From Siphlonurus alternatus (taxonomy: Eukaryota; Arthropoda; Insecta; Ephemeroptera; Siphlonuridae), in contig OX463787.1 of assembly GCA_949825025.1 (NCBI GenBank), positions 16,241,707 through 16,305,706 on the forward strand: a stretch of 64,000 nt of DNA, given 5' to 3'. Below the pieces are notes generated by a model, which ran no database searches, had not been told where the DNA came from, and saw nothing but the letters and a program-made list of their open reading frames with translations. The position numbers and the translations under genes are program-made. The first letter of the stretch is position 1. Each line of letters begins with the position of its first letter. Shown here piece after piece: positions 24,376-36,754 of this stretch.

Positions 24376-26438
24376 ATATTGTACTGTAGCTGATTCTTTA
24401 TCGTTCCCAGCCCATTTCATTCTTAGAATTGTTTTAGAAAATGGAGAAAAATAGTAAAATACTATAAGTAAAAGTTAAAATATAATGAAGTTAACAATTG
24501 AAAAATATATAATTATAAATAATGAATCATCATTTAATAACTGTTTAACTGTAAAACTTTTATAATTGACAATAATTTTTATTTGTACATACATATTTTA
24601 TGAAGCCCATAAGAATTTAAATTTTCATTCTAAATAACCATATTGTACTTTGTTTAAAAAAAATTTGCATTTAAATTGTGATATTTCATGTTTAATATAA
24701 AATAAGTTATTTTTTTATTTATAAAAAAATGCAAATATTAACTCTTTTTTAATTTATATTCTATTTTTAACAAAACACATATTTAACATTGGTCATAATC
24801 CAGTATATAAAATAAGTAGGTAATTAGAAAAGGGTTTCCTTTTAACATGTCAGTAGCAAAGCTAAAGCTCTTCACTGCTAATAATTAACACATATGTGAA
24901 CCCTCGTCGTAATTCCAACTCCCCCTCCAACACGCCTCGAGAGATTCCCAGAATAATCCCCTTGAATTACTGATTAATTTGTACTACCATCATTTCATCT
25001 CAACCGTAATAACACTATGTAAAACATACAGCTTAAAAACTAAATATAATATGAAACATATACACTGTCTATTTATGTTTAATTATGTATTTTCAAAAGC
25101 ATATTATTTACCTTTGTGTTTCTATTGCATGATAGTCTAAAAGGCGGTAATGCAACTTTTATTCTTTTTTTTTTTTTTTTAAATAATTTTAGCAAATTAT
25201 AATTTAGTAATCCTTCTAAATAAATAAAACAAAATTTAATCAGGCATTTTTACATTAATAATACGTACAGTACATTAAAATAATAATAATAATTCCCGAA
25301 ATTAAGGTTCTACATGAATATTATGACTTTTAAATTTATTCTTATTGAATTGGTCAAAGGATTTTTTTTTTTTTTATATTTTAAGTAGTTAACAATTTAC
25401 TTTTTCAGTAATTTTATAATTGTTAATTATTATTATTGTTATTTATTTCAATATTACCTACGCAGAGATTTGCTGAGGGAATTTATACACTTACCAGTTT
25501 TATTACTTTGTAAAATCTTATTAAATTTTGACATTTAAATAAAGACCGCTTTTTAAAATAATATAATATGCCTATGCGTTATACTACTTTCTACGATTCA
25601 TTATTTCATTTGAAATTAAAATTTAAAATTAATATTGACTCATCATTTAATTTATAATTAAACTAATACTAAAATGCTTTTCCAACCACAAAAGATTAAT
25701 TAAAAATTCCACAAGTACTTTTCCTTTTTCCCCCTCATATTTGTGGTTTCTAAAGAAATATCGTGGGGAAGTTAGGTGTTTGAAATAGATTGGAAAGTGC
25801 TTACCGACCCTTATTTGCATAATCTAAACCACACTCCCCTATTGTATTGAAATCCTAAATAGAATCATCAAACATTATTGAATAAACATAAAAAAGAATA
25901 CAACCCCTCAATCCTGTGGTGACATGAAAAAACAAACCCTTGATCAAAGTAAAGAGGGTGAACAAAATGAAAATATTATATCGATATACATACAGTAGTG
26001 TAAAATAAATGAAAAATTGTTCTCTGATGAAATTAGAATTTTATAAAAATGCATTTTAAAAATACAATTTAGTTTTTAATGTTTAAATTAAAGTGATGGT
26101 TTCGTTTAAAATATATACTTCTCATTTAAGATACGTTCTTTAAAATCAATTTAACAACAGCATCGATTAATTTTATTGTTGACATATAGCTCGATCACTG
26201 GTTGATTATTGTAATTGTATTAATAGTTGAATTTTGTCTCCACGAATCATACTTTTGCAACGTTGTACAAACATATCAATTTCAATACCAGTCGCTCTGA
26301 CGTTTTAAAATAATATATGTAATAAATGAAAACAATAAATTAATAATACATTCTTCTATTTTGTGCAAAATAAAGGTAATTTTATGCAATGTATAAATTA
26401 TAATAATAAGAAACAACTATTAATTATTATTGTCATCA
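24376..26438. other. AT-rich non-coding DNA
   Basis: 2 kb without recognisable gene or repeat. A pyrimidine-rich patch (24905-24960) is the only departure from the AT-rich background. Confidence 0.55.
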
Positions 26439-26754
26439 ATGGAGTATCGACCTCAATTTTTTTATTGCAGAAATGGATAGAGGGTGCAAAGTTATATCAC
26501 CCTGATTTTTTTCAGATTTTTTAGGGTCCAGGAACTATTTTTAATAAAATTATTGAAAGTTCTCTTTGTGACGTCACGAGACGCCGCTCCTTAAGAAAAA
26601 TATAGGACTTACCACCGCGTGACGTCACAAAAAGGACTTTCAATAATTTTTTAAAAATACTTACCGGGCTCTAAAAAATCTGAAAAAAATCAGGGTAGCA
26701 TTTTTTACCCTCTATCCATTTCTGCAATAAACAAAATTGAGGTCGATACTCCAT
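26439..26754. mobile_element. MITE family D, copy 1 (CRE-bearing hairpin)
   Basis: A 316-bp near-perfect hairpin. The ends are ATGGAGTATCGACCTCAATT and its exact inverse. Inner arms include ATGGATAGAGGGT / ACCCTCTATCCAT and TTATTGAAAG / CTTTCAATAA. Each arm carries a TGACGTCAC motif (about 26570 and 26620) just outside a small loop. Other copies are at 44723 and 62491. No ORF. Confidence 0.88.
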
Positions 26755-27896
26755 TACAAAATAAAATAAGTTATTTTCGTATTTATTTTTAAGTAATTTT
26801 ATCTTAAGCATAAAAATTAGAAATATCTATACACAGAAGCCACCCTTCATTTTGTGGTTATAAATAAAAAAACATCCCCTGTTATTAATAAAAAAGTTAA
26901 AACGGACAAAGCGGAGAACAAACAATATTGAATACAATGAACCATACCAATTGTGATATGTAAAATATATTAATGTTATTGAAGCTATATATATATATAT
27001 ATATATATATAAAGGGTAGATTTTAAATTGCTTTTTATTGTTTGATGATGAATATATTTTAATTACATCCGTCATGTAATAAATATTAAACAATGATTTT
27101 TTGTATTGTTTGACTAATTGTTGATTGTTTCTGTTTGTTTTAGGTGAGTTTCCTGTGTACAATGCCAACCTTTGATTATTGACTGCGCAACAACATGGAA
27201 TTAAGGTTTGATTAGAATATTATAATGAGCTGCTGAAAAATTAGTCATAAAATAAAGTTCGAATACGCTGAAAATGTCTACTTTAAATTTGAGATATTAG
27301 GAAGTTTTTGCCATGAATTTTGTACGCTTTATTCCAAAAGTCTTCAGTATGGTAATTTTATATTTTATAATGACATAGATCATACTCTTTAATAATTTAT
27401 TTATTTGATTACTTTTTGAAATTAGTTTTTCATTCAATTATTACTGTATAGTACTGTCAAGATAGTAATAGGGAGTTAAAGTTTGAATAATTAAATTATT
27501 GTATATAAGAATATATTTTTATGAAAAATAAAAGCTTCAATCAAAAAATGTTCAAACTCCCTTTGTGTAATAAATAATATAATAGTTAAAGTAGCTTGTT
27601 AATAAATGGACAGCTTGTTAGGGAGTTCAATATTGAAATTTCAATTTTGTATTCAAATTTTATTAAAGATTTTATCAATAATTGACAAATTGGACAGTGT
27701 ATATGATTTGGTATGCAAATGATCTGAATAATTTTCACTTCGTTAAAGCTCTAGTGGAACTACGTGTTTCAATTTACCATTTTTGCTGACAAGTTTGTTT
27801 TGTATGAAAAATCATTTTACAAAATTCATATAGAATATTACTCTTTAATCAGAAATTAAAAAAAAAAAATTTAAAACACAATAACATTGACCTTAA
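26755..27896. other. AT-rich non-coding DNA with (AT)13
   Basis: No gene recognised. An AT dinucleotide run lies at about 26986-27011. The 113-codon minus-strand frame (26827-27168) includes the microsatellite and looks spurious. Confidence 0.55.
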
Positions 27897-28017
27897 AGGT
27901 AGAGATAACACGGATCAGCTGACCCAATGCTAAAAAAAAAAACATTCATGAAAATTATGACAAAAATTTTAAATGTTCTCCTCTACATCCCCTATCAGTA
28001 GCTTAAATTCAAATTCA

Positions 28018-28253
28018 AATTTTTATTTCGATCATAGGCTGTACAGCATGGATCACGTCAATTATTACATTAAATATGTAACATACTTAATTCTAATTAA
28101 AATTAGCCTAAATTTAATAAATTTAAACACATATAACCCAAACAATATTTAAAATATATATGATCTATAAAATTAATACAATAATTAAAATTGTGTCCTT
28201 TTAAACATCACATTAGCACCATAATATATTTAACACACAACTTTTAAGTATCA
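28018..28253. repeat. Foreign AT-rich insert within family B copy 1
   Basis: About 235 bases absent from the other family B copies, starting TTCAAATTCAAATTTTTATT and lying directly against the small hairpin at 28254. No ends or class recognised; possibly a retroelement tail or older inserted sequence. Confidence 0.5.
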
Positions 28254-28382
28254 GGGGGGTCTTCAAATAACACAAATTACAACAATCTTAAAATTAGGAC
28301 AGTCTTAGCGTATTCTTTATTGTTGCGCTAAGACAGTCTTAGGTTGAGTTTAGGTTAAGTGGTGTTATTTGAAGACCCCCCA
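28254..28382. mobile_element. Small nested hairpin element
   Basis: GGGGGGTCTTCAAATAACAC at the left pairs with GTGTTATTTGAAGACCCCCC at the right, with an inner pair GACAGTCTTAGCG / CGCTAAGACAGTC. The host reads CAGG directly before and after the element, which probably reflects a short target duplication; the G/C runs blur its exact length. Confidence 0.75.
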
Positions 28383-28654
28383 GGTATGCAAAAACGAGTT
28401 AGTTTTCGAGTTATGAATTTTTAAAAACTAATTTAACGTGGAGAAATGGAACTTCAATGTTAAATTAGATAACCTTAAAAATTAATAACTCGAAAACTAG
28501 CTCGTTTTTTATACCTGATATTTTAGCTATACTGATAGGGGATATAGAGGAGAACATTTTTAATTTTTCTCACAATTTTCATGAATGGGATTATTTTAGC
28601 ATTGTGTCAGCTGATCCATATTATCTCTACCTTTAAGTAAATAAGCAGTGTACA

Positions 28655-28700
28655 TTTCATGACTCCACGAACGTTACCCCTGCTCGTTTTATGGTCGTTG
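28655..28700 (+). repeat. Family M fragment
   Basis: CATGACTCCACGAACGTTAC plus CCCTGCTCG resembles the start of family M copies (ACGAACGTTACTCC). Short and weak. Confidence 0.35.
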
Positions 28701-28878
28701 TTACACAATATTGACGTCATAAAGACAGGTATGGACATCTGGTGGATTTTACCTGAGTCAAAAAGTAGCATTGTTGTGATAACAAAGCTTTGCTACTGGC
28801 TAAAGTACACGTGCAGTTTAGTCATACTGATTGTGAGTCAAACGAGGTATGCAGTGTCATTTCTTGGCGCTTTATGAG

Positions 28879-29133
28879 ATCCAAAGTCTTGTGCTCGTTT
28901 TTAATAAACAAAGTTGTTTGTAATGTCTGTCACGTGAAAGGAAAAACATGGGACGGTTGTTGATTTACATGTTAACTTATAAAAAATGACCGTTAATTAT
29001 GAAGTTGAAACGGTTAACTAGCGCCAACAATGCCATTACGTTCTTTGCTCTGGTGGCAAAATTAGGCACTACATCGTCCCATGTTTAACAATGAAAAAGG
29101 CTTCATGCGATAGACATTATAAACAATGGCTTC
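28879..29133. mobile_element. Inverted-repeat element family J, copy 1
   Basis: TAATGTCTGTCACGTGAAAGG at about 28920 and the loose inverse at 29090-29125 (TGCGATAGACATTATAAACA), with ACATGGGACG / CGTCCCATGT pairs inside. A second copy lies in the opposite orientation at 63672-63985, sharing the interior block CAACAATGCCATTACGTTCT. Confidence 0.7.
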
Positions 29134-29250
29134 TTACCTTCCGTAAAATTACAAATTTGCACATTCAGCGCCAGAGACACGATTAACGTTCGCGTTGTCT
29201 CGTATAGTGTACACTGTACACCTCGGGATAGAACAAATGTTACTACGGTC
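29134..29250. repeat. Family M fragments, two orientations possible
   Basis: CTTACCTTCCGTAAAATTAC and CAAATTTGCAC blocks followed by TGTACACCTCGGGATAGAAC: these are the left and right pieces of family M in rearranged order. Confidence 0.45.
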
Positions 29251-29545
29251 ATTGGTTGACAGTTTGTAACTTGTAACGAAGCAACTAATTTGCCCAACAC
29301 GAGCCGAATAGTTCCGAGTATCTCCGAACATGACGGTCGTTATAGTGATTATATTTATATGGTTATACAGTATTACAATTTTCAAATTCTCTTTTATGTC
29401 AATTTCTTTTATTCGTCGAATTCCAGATACATTAACAAGTAAAAATAAAGCATTACTATACATATTATGAATCTTAGTTTACATGTAAATTAAACTGCGC
29501 ACAGTCGCCATCTTTTTTTATTTATCACAGGTAAAGGTGATTTAA

Positions 29546-29928
29546 GGTAGAGATAACAAGGATCAGCTGTTCGACGTAGTCACCTTTGATTAACATGTAA
29601 ACCTTAGCAAATTCACAAAAATTCTAAAAAAAAATTTGAGAGGCAGATATTAGTGCCTAAAAGCCATAGAAAAAGTTTCAAAACAATTTAATGAGTCAAT
29701 TTTTATTTAATTAATGTATTTAATTTTCAGCATAGCTAGGGCTTTCCCATGGAGAGACAAAGTAAAAACTTAATTAAAAACAATTGGCTCGTTAAATTGT
29801 TTTGAAACTTTTTCTATGGCTTTTAGGTACTATTTTCTGCCTCTCAAAAAAAAATTCAGAATTTTTGTGAATTTGCATGTTAATCAAATAGAGCTAAAAA
29901 AACAGCTGATTGACGTTATCTCTACACC
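29546..29928. mobile_element. MITE family A, copy 3 (TTAA-flanked)
   Basis: TTAA flanks (29542-29545, 29929-29932); ends GGTAGAGATAACAAGGATCA and the inverse, with CAGCTG. Core as in copies 1 and 2 (GATTAACATGTAAACCTTAG, AGGGCTTTCCCATGGAGAG). More diverged than copies 1 and 2. Confidence 0.85.
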
Positions 29929-30124
29929 TTAATACGGTGACATTCTGTTTGGAAGCTAGGCATTATAGGTAAACTAAGATACAGTATGTTAATTATACTG
30001 TATAATGTATTTAATTTTTTTGTTTGATTTATTCATCTGTTTACACATTGACATTCTTAATATTTGCGACAAAAACTTCATATTTATACACAGTTTAATG
30101 TTACAATTGTTTGGTTGACTTTAC

Positions 30125-30238
30125 ATGAGCAACGAGTGTTGTGGTATTACAACTTCAACAGATGTGGTTACGGTAGTTATGTTTTTGTTAACTGTGGCTT
30201 GCTTTGATGCGGCAAGGAATGCTATAAGGAGGATGTAA
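30125..30238 (+). other. 37-codon small ORF with hydrophobic segment
   Basis: An ATG frame of 37 codons in a patch of normal base composition. After a polar start (MSNECCGITTSTD) comes a hydrophobic stretch (VVTVVMFLLTVACF) followed by a basic end (ARNAIRRM). That layout resembles a signal anchor or small membrane peptide. No GT in the phase needed to join the Fas3 exon at 57654 is present, so it is not the missing Fas3 signal exon by simple splicing. May be chance. Confidence 0.15.
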
Positions 30239-31319
30239 AGTTTGGATTTACGTAAAAGATACGAGACAAAACAGGAAAAAGATGTAACAAAAAATAGTCT
30301 GTTTTTAGTTTACATTACAATTAAAAAAAAATAATATTAAAAAATTATTTAATTATTTTTTAATATTTTTAAATAAAAATATATAATTATAAATTATTGT
30401 ATTTGTTACACATTTTATTTAAATTTATGATAAATATTTATTAAAGTATGTTGATAATTGTATATAGTGTTTCCGTCAGATTCGGATGTTAAATGCAATC
30501 GTACAATTGAAATTAACAAAGTGTTCAATGTGTCGAAATTTCGTAACAATTAGTAATGTACTGCAATCGGTTAAATGAAATAAAATACTTATATATGCAT
30601 AGTGGCAGTGGCAGCCTAAAATTGTTGTAAACAGTTATAAAAAATTGTTGCCCTTGCAAAAGCTGATCAATGATCATCTTACGAACGTGTGTCGCCTGGG
30701 CAAAAACTCAGTATAAACTCCCTATTGGCATGAAAGCAAGTATGTACTGTACTAACTGCATTTACCATGGATGATATATATACAGTATATAATGTCAAAT
30801 ACATTGATTTATTTATATGATATAATATAATAAAACCGTTATATTTCAAATGCGAATTTTATGGCATATCTGCAACAACCGTTTGCAGAAAAATTGTAAC
30901 TCTTGAATCATCAATTCATATTATGTAACTTTTTAAGTGATTGATTACGATATATTTTTCTCTTTTAGAATTATACATGTTATTTTAGTCCTAACTCTGC
31001 GCTGTTTACGTTGCTTTTATTTGCCCCAACATGTCACATACTTTATCGAGCTAACTTCACAACACATTTTAGTACCCACATATTTGGTTGTCAAAGGGAA
31101 TTTAAAGTACCGTCATGTGACGTACCACACAAAAAAATGAGGTTTAAAGTGATGCTAGTTACAATGCTTTAAATCACAAATCTCTATGCCAGAAAAGGGA
31201 AATAAGATCAATTTCCCTCTTTATTTATTTTTTAATCAAATTTACTAATTGTACTGCTTTGAAAACTCGAACCTTCCGAAATCCTAACTTGAGCTTTACG
31301 CGAGCTCTTCCGAAACAGG
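30239..31319. other. AT-rich non-coding DNA
   Basis: No gene or repeat family recognised. Confidence 0.5.
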
Positions 31320-31608
31320 GGTGGCCACGGCCTTGCAATCCATCCTAGCATTTGCCTGAGACTAAGGGAAACGTAGAAACCTCAGCCAATATGGACGCTA
31401 AAACTTTTGTCAATGAACCGGAAGTGCAATGGTTCAAAGCCAGAGGGGAACCACATAGTGGAAAAGCGTAACGATTTACCCCTGGGTGCGAAACGAGTTT
31501 TTTTTTATAAAAATGGTCACCTATCCAACTACTAACCACGCTCGGCGTTGCTTGACTTCGGTGATCTAAAGGGATCCGGTCAAGCGTACTGCGCCACACC
31601 TCCCACAT
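31320..31608 (-). repeat. 5S-derived SINE, divergent copy
   Basis: On the minus strand the head reads GATCACCGAAGTCAAGCAAC, then GCCGAGCGTGGTTAGTAGTT and GGATAGGTGACC, matching the 3' half of 5S rRNA. The body (CCCAGGGGTAAATCGTTACGC, GTGGTTCCCCTC, CCTCAGCC) follows. The frame at 31345-31608 is this SINE, not a gene. Poly-A tail absent at the truncated end. Confidence 0.75.
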
Positions 31609-31631
31609 AGCTATTAAGAATGCAATTATGA

Positions 31632-31635
<4 letters not shown>

Positions 31636-31689
<54 letters not shown>
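31636..31689. repeat. (TA)n microsatellite
   Basis: About 27 TA dinucleotides, immediately after the SINE. Confidence 0.95.
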
Positions 31690-31693
<4 letters not shown>

Positions 31694-32034
31694 GAAGTTC
31701 AATTTTGCGCTCACCTGAAATGGCAGATAGCTCTACAAGTCTATATTTTATGGAATCTCATGCAATTAAGATAGCAAATAATGTTCAAAATTTTTATTTA
31801 AATTAAAATGAGTGGGGAAATGGTGAGGGAGTTTCCATTATTATTTTTTTTATCTTGGTTTTATAAATACTTCAATTTTCGTTATAAAATATTCCTGTTA
31901 AAATATTGCCACAAAAATATTTTTATCATCTGCTTGCGTCATGGAATAGTGAGAAAATTTTAACACTTGAATAATTTTAAATGAAACGAACGAAGCAAAA
32001 TCTTTTCACAATTTCCACTTTTAGCAGAGATATA

Positions 32035-32562
<528 letters not shown>

Positions 32563-33300
32563 ATCTCTGGACAACATCAACTTTATCCTTAATTTGTAAT
32601 TTTTAACTCTCCAGTTTCGATGACGTTATTAGAAACTTTGAAACTTTAATTAGTGCTTTTTCGTCACCTTTATTTCACATTATTTGAATACCAATATGAA
32701 ATTTTAAATGCAAAAGAAGTCGCCGCCGGGCTTCGAACCCCGGTTCTCTCGTGCGTTTGGCCCGTTGATGAGCGCTTTACGTCGACCTCCGATGCTTTTC
32801 ACATTTCATACAATGCTACTTTTTTTGGCTGCTGAACTTTATCCTCGCCTTATTTGCTAGAGTTGCAGCTCAAATTAATAAGAGCAAAAGATAAACAAGT
32901 TTATAATTTTGGGGGAGGTTATAGGAGGAGTACCCAGTCTAGCCTCAACAAAAATGTTTTAGGCACACCACCATGAAATTTGTGGCAACGCTCGCCCCTA
33001 AACAGAGCAAGTGTTAAGTTTGTGGTTTCCCGAGAGTACACCTCTAAACACCACGAACGTTACTCCCCTACTTTGTAGACATTACCACGCATTCTATGGA
33101 AGCGTGGTGAACCAAAACTCTTTTGATATTGATAGACTGGCTGCTCTTCTTACATATCCCAAAATTGAATTTCTGCATCTTTGTTTCTTGAACCTGTTGC
33201 AGCAGGAGTAAAGTTCAGGGGGCCATACATGACCAAAATGTGTCAATTGCCCCAAAATACCAACCAACCGAGTAAAGTTCATGCTGTCCAGAGGTTTACA
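32563..33300 (+). repeat. Composite of family M copies (copies 4 and 5)
   Basis: Starts ATCTCTGGACAACATCAACT, has GCTAGAGTTGCAGCTCAAAT and GGAGTACCCAGT blocks as at 649, then GTGGCAACGCTCGCCCCTAA. A second unit from about 33037 (TACACCTCTAAACACCACGA) has GCGTGGTGAACCAAAACTC and CCAAAATTGAATTTCTGCATC, ending ATGCTGTCCAGAGGTTTAC, the inverse of the start. Inverted ends suggest a decayed DNA element rather than a retroelement. Confidence 0.55.
32715..32795 (-). repeat. tRNA-like (Pol III B-box) fragment
   Basis: On the minus strand: AAAGCGCTCATCAACGGGCC then GAGAACCGGGGTTCGAAGCC, a strong B box with a paired T stem (CCGGG/CCCGG). A tRNA-derived SINE head or tRNA pseudogene embedded in the family M composite. 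The acceptor stem does not pair, so not an active tRNA gene. Confidence 0.5.
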
Positions 33301-33305
33301 TAATT

Positions 33306-33458
33306 GAGTGCGATTCACGAAGCAGTTAGCCATGATTCTAACCACGTTTAGCTTAACCACGTTTAACTAGGTGGTTTAACACGTAAAACAGGTATAGTTA
33401 AACGTGGTTAAGCTAAACTTGGTTAGAAATCTGGTTAACTGCTTCATGAATCGCGCCC
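33306..33458. mobile_element. Short MITE family G, copy 1 with ATT duplication
   Basis: Ends GAGTGCGATTCACGAAGCAG and CTGCTTCATGAATCGCGCCC flanked by ATT on both sides (33303-33305, 33459-33461). The centre is a nested hairpin TTAACCACGTTTAACTA / TAGTTAAACGTGGTTAA. Confidence 0.85.
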
Positions 33459-33461
33459 ATT

Positions 33462-34139
33462 AATGTGTATTATCATATCCTTGTTATCTTACTTGAGTTA
33501 TGAATAGTAATTATATGTCATCATTTCTTCCTATTAATCGTTTTGCGTCATATTTTTTATAATTATCTTTTCATTTCCTTTCTAAATAAGAACATCCATG
33601 TAAATACCAACTATGTCGGTTTTGCTGGAAATCGAATTCTATTTATAATAACACGTAAAAAGATAGTACGTTGGGTTATTCCATTCTGCAGATAATTTTT
33701 ATTTAAAATAGTGGATTCAACTTATTATACTTCGATTATTCGCTAACAACAGTGAAATTTTCAAAATATTTTTTGTTACTTTAAATTTCTCTAAAATTAC
33801 AAAACAAAAAACACTTTAATTTTTTTTATATCCTGAATTCCGTTAAATGTGCAAATTGAACTGCAGTATCTTTCTTATTACTGCATGAGAAAATTTTAAT
33901 GATATGCATGCATTTGATAGAACAATTATATAAAGTATGAAATTAGGTGCATAAAAACTTTTCCTTTTCCAATTCAAAGTATAAAAATATGATTAAAACA
34001 TATTCAATTTGGTGAGTTTTCTATAAAAATAGTATTATAAATTATTATAAATCCTTATAAAAACATTTAAAAAAAATATTTGTATATCGATTTCAGTTCA
34101 CATTTTTTTCTTAATCGTAACAATAATCCCAACAACAAT
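33462..34139. other. AT-rich non-coding DNA
   Basis: No gene recognised. Confidence 0.5.
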
Positions 34140-34370
34140 AATAATCACATTGTTAAGAGGGGTATATCTTGCAGAGCGAAGCAAATTCCCAAGTCTTTTG
34201 ATCTGTCATGTCTAGAACAGCTTGGTAGGACGACGGTTTAATTTCGCTGACAAGACTTAGCGAGTATATACAAGCTTTGTGACGTAACATTTAGCTTTGT
34301 AGACAACTCTATACAACTGTCAGCAACTGAAATCAAGTTGAAGAAATTGTTCTCAACAAAACAGATACAA
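34140..34370 (+). promoter_or_regulatory. GC-richer patch, possible promoter or 5' untranslated exon
   Basis: Ordinary base composition between AT-rich flanks, not matching any repeat family here and without hairpin arms. A TATA-like TATATACAAG at about 34265 is followed by TTGTGACGTAACATT and a C/A-rich run that ends before an ATG at 34370. That ATG opens a frame with four lysines and no signal peptide, so it is not an obvious Fas3 start. Function unknown. Confidence 0.2.
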
Positions 34371-35571
34371 TGAAAAAAAAAAAATACGATTGTATTGATT
34401 GTGATTCATACTCTCATTATTTTGACAGACGGAAGGGGAAGCAATATTATCAACGAATTAGATCTATGCAATCTTTAAACTCCCATAGTATTATTAATTC
34501 AATACATTATTTAATTTTCATTTGAAATTTTGTAGCATACAGAGGATTTTTTCTTTTTAATTTCTGTTACTTGTCAACTGGATTAATTTATATTTATTTA
34601 AAAATTTAATTCATTTCTTATTGTCAATGCACATTTTAATGCCATAAATTATATAAAATTAATAGTAAAATGTACAAAAATAATAATTTTATAATATTTT
34701 AATAAATTAAATAGTGAAAAAATTTAAAAAGTATAAAAGTTTTGTGAAGCAAGGTTTGGCATGTTTTCGAACATTATAGAAAAATTTTAATTGCTCTTTG
34801 AATTATTTAAATAATTATTAAATTTTCCAATTCTACCTTCTAAAAAAATATTCTCTCTTGATTTAAAAAAGATCTTTGCTAACGTTGCCAACCAAGTATT
34901 TTCCTGTGGTACTTTATAAGGCTAAGAGTTAAAATGTGAAATTTGATTTTATTCGTAAATTATATTAAAAATTATTTTATTTATGATTTAAATTTCATAC
35001 AAATAAATTATTATACCTAAAATATTAAACAAAAACTCCCAAAATCTAAAAATAAAATAATAAATTTGGATACTTTTTTTTTGTTTAAAAAACAGTGAGC
35101 AAAAAAATAAACATTAATCAAAAACTAAGTTCATTAAATTACCACTGAGGGATTGTGGCGCTTGGGTATACCTGAGTGCAAAGTCGCGTAAATAATTAGA
35201 ATAAAAAAAAGCACCGTATAAATGAAAAGGTTTTTATAAATGTGATGTTTTAGCGTGGGAGATTAACGCGTTAAAAAGATTTTCACTACATTTATTTTGC
35301 AACGAGACTTTATTGCTATAGCCCGCATATAGTGCGATAAAAGATTATACATCAGCCTTGAATGTAGGTATTTGACATTGGCAACATTTTTATAAATGTG
35401 AAATGTTACCTTTTTTATATGGAGAAATATGTATGTAATATTTGGTATGTATACTTTAAAAAGAAAGTAAAATTAATTTTTAACCCTTGAACTTTTGATA
35501 AAACAGTCTAAAATAAAAGCTTATGATTTTGTTTTTATTAAAAACTTTAATGGGAGAGCTAAAAATAAGTA
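34371..35571. other. AT-rich non-coding DNA
   Basis: No gene or repeat family recognised. Confidence 0.5.
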
Positions 35572-35690
35572 TACACCTCAGGAAAGCATGAATGTTATAT
35601 CAAGAACATATGGACGATTGGTGAACTCAAAGCTCCTTTTGTCTATCTACCAAAACTGCAAACCTGACTTGTAATAGAAATGCAGCTCCA
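35572..35690 (+). repeat. Dispersed repeat family M, copy 6
   Basis: TACACCTCAGGAAAGCATGA, GATTGGTGAACTCAAAG and CCAAAACTGCAAACCTG blocks in family M order; degenerate. Confidence 0.4.
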
Positions 35691-36754
35691 GCAAAGGAGG
35701 CAGGAGTTTGATTTGATGTTTAAATCGAGAATATATATATATATTGAAGGTGATCTTAAAAAATCACGGGTAACTTATAAGTCCAGCTTGAAAATTTACC
35801 TTAAATGCATTCATGATGTTGTATGCTATCTATATGGAGTTATTATACTGTTTTGTCAGACGGCTATCGAAATAAGCTTAAAAGCTTTATCTGGAATTTA
35901 AGAAAGTGTTTTGCTTAAACTGCATGCATGCATGCATGTTCATATTTAAAGTGAGTTTAGAACACCGGATATGCTCATTCAGCGCACGATACGCGAAGGA
36001 ATTACCTAGAAAATTATCAATTTTTGCAGTAAACGCGGTTTTAATGTTATTGTTTTAGCCTAGCACTGAATTTGGTTAGTGAGGCCTGTTTAATTGGATA
36101 TATTTTGTTCATGAATCGAATTGTCTTAATTTTTAAGATTAAAAAATTGTAAAACCGAAAATCTTGCATTTCCGTTTAATTTGCAAACTTTTTAATAATT
36201 GTTGTACTCCATTCTCTGTTACAAATGAACAATAAAAATATATCACTTCTTGTAAGGTTATATCCGTAGTAAAATATAAGTATACAAAAATCGATATAAT
36301 GATTAAAACTTTACAACACACGATGTTTTTTGTGTTATACAATATAATTTTCATGTTAAAAACAAATTAGAGAAATAATAGGTTCTTGCAACAACAAAAA
36401 AACAACGTTAAGTCTAATTATAACCATTTCTAAGAAATAAAAGATATCAGCAAAATTTACACTGAAAAAATATGAACGGATATCATTAACAAAGTGAAGT
36501 TTGTGGGAAATAATAGCAGCGGTGAAACCAAGGACTTAACTTTGTATGCATATAAATTGGTGCACATGCTAAATTGAACAATACTTACATATTTTAGTAC
36601 TTCAATTAAGATACGCAACTTTAAAAAAAATCAATTGCAATTTTCTCAATTATATTTTTAATTAAGTAAAAGGTTGACTAATTGCAGGAAATGCAGTTCA
36701 ATGATTAGGATTTTGAATAAAAATAAAATAATAACCGCTAGAAGAATTTGATAA
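35691..36754. other. Non-coding DNA
   Basis: No gene recognised; a short GCAT tandem run lies at about 35920-35938. Confidence 0.5.

Larger units (their letters stand above)
27897..28632. mobile_element. MITE family B, copy 1, with nested insertions
   Basis: TTAA flanks (27893-27896, 28633-28636). Ends AGGTAGAGATAACACGGATC and the inverse GATCCATATTATCTCTACCT, with CAGCTGA inside. The family B core (CTCCTCTACATCCCCTATCA and its inverse) is interrupted by about 365 foreign bases (28018-28382) at the point that in copy 2 reads 'TAGCTAAAATATCA'. Confidence 0.85.

Noticed and set aside
26439..26754. Family D hairpin as a microRNA precursor
   Set aside because: Over 300 bp, multi-copy, with perfect inverted ends: a MITE. 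It might give small RNAs, but is not a standard miRNA gene.
31345..31608. 87-codon minus-strand frame (MWEVWRSTLDRIPLDH...)
   Set aside because: It coincides with a 5S-derived SINE; same reason applies to the 71-codon frame at 48174-48389.
32715..32795. Possible tRNA gene on the minus strand
   Set aside because: B box and T stem are good, but acceptor and D stems do not pair; a SINE head or pseudogene fits better.
34370..34510. ATG at 34370 as the Fas3 signal-peptide exon
   Set aside because: The frame starts with four lysines, has no hydrophobic core and no phase-1 donor.
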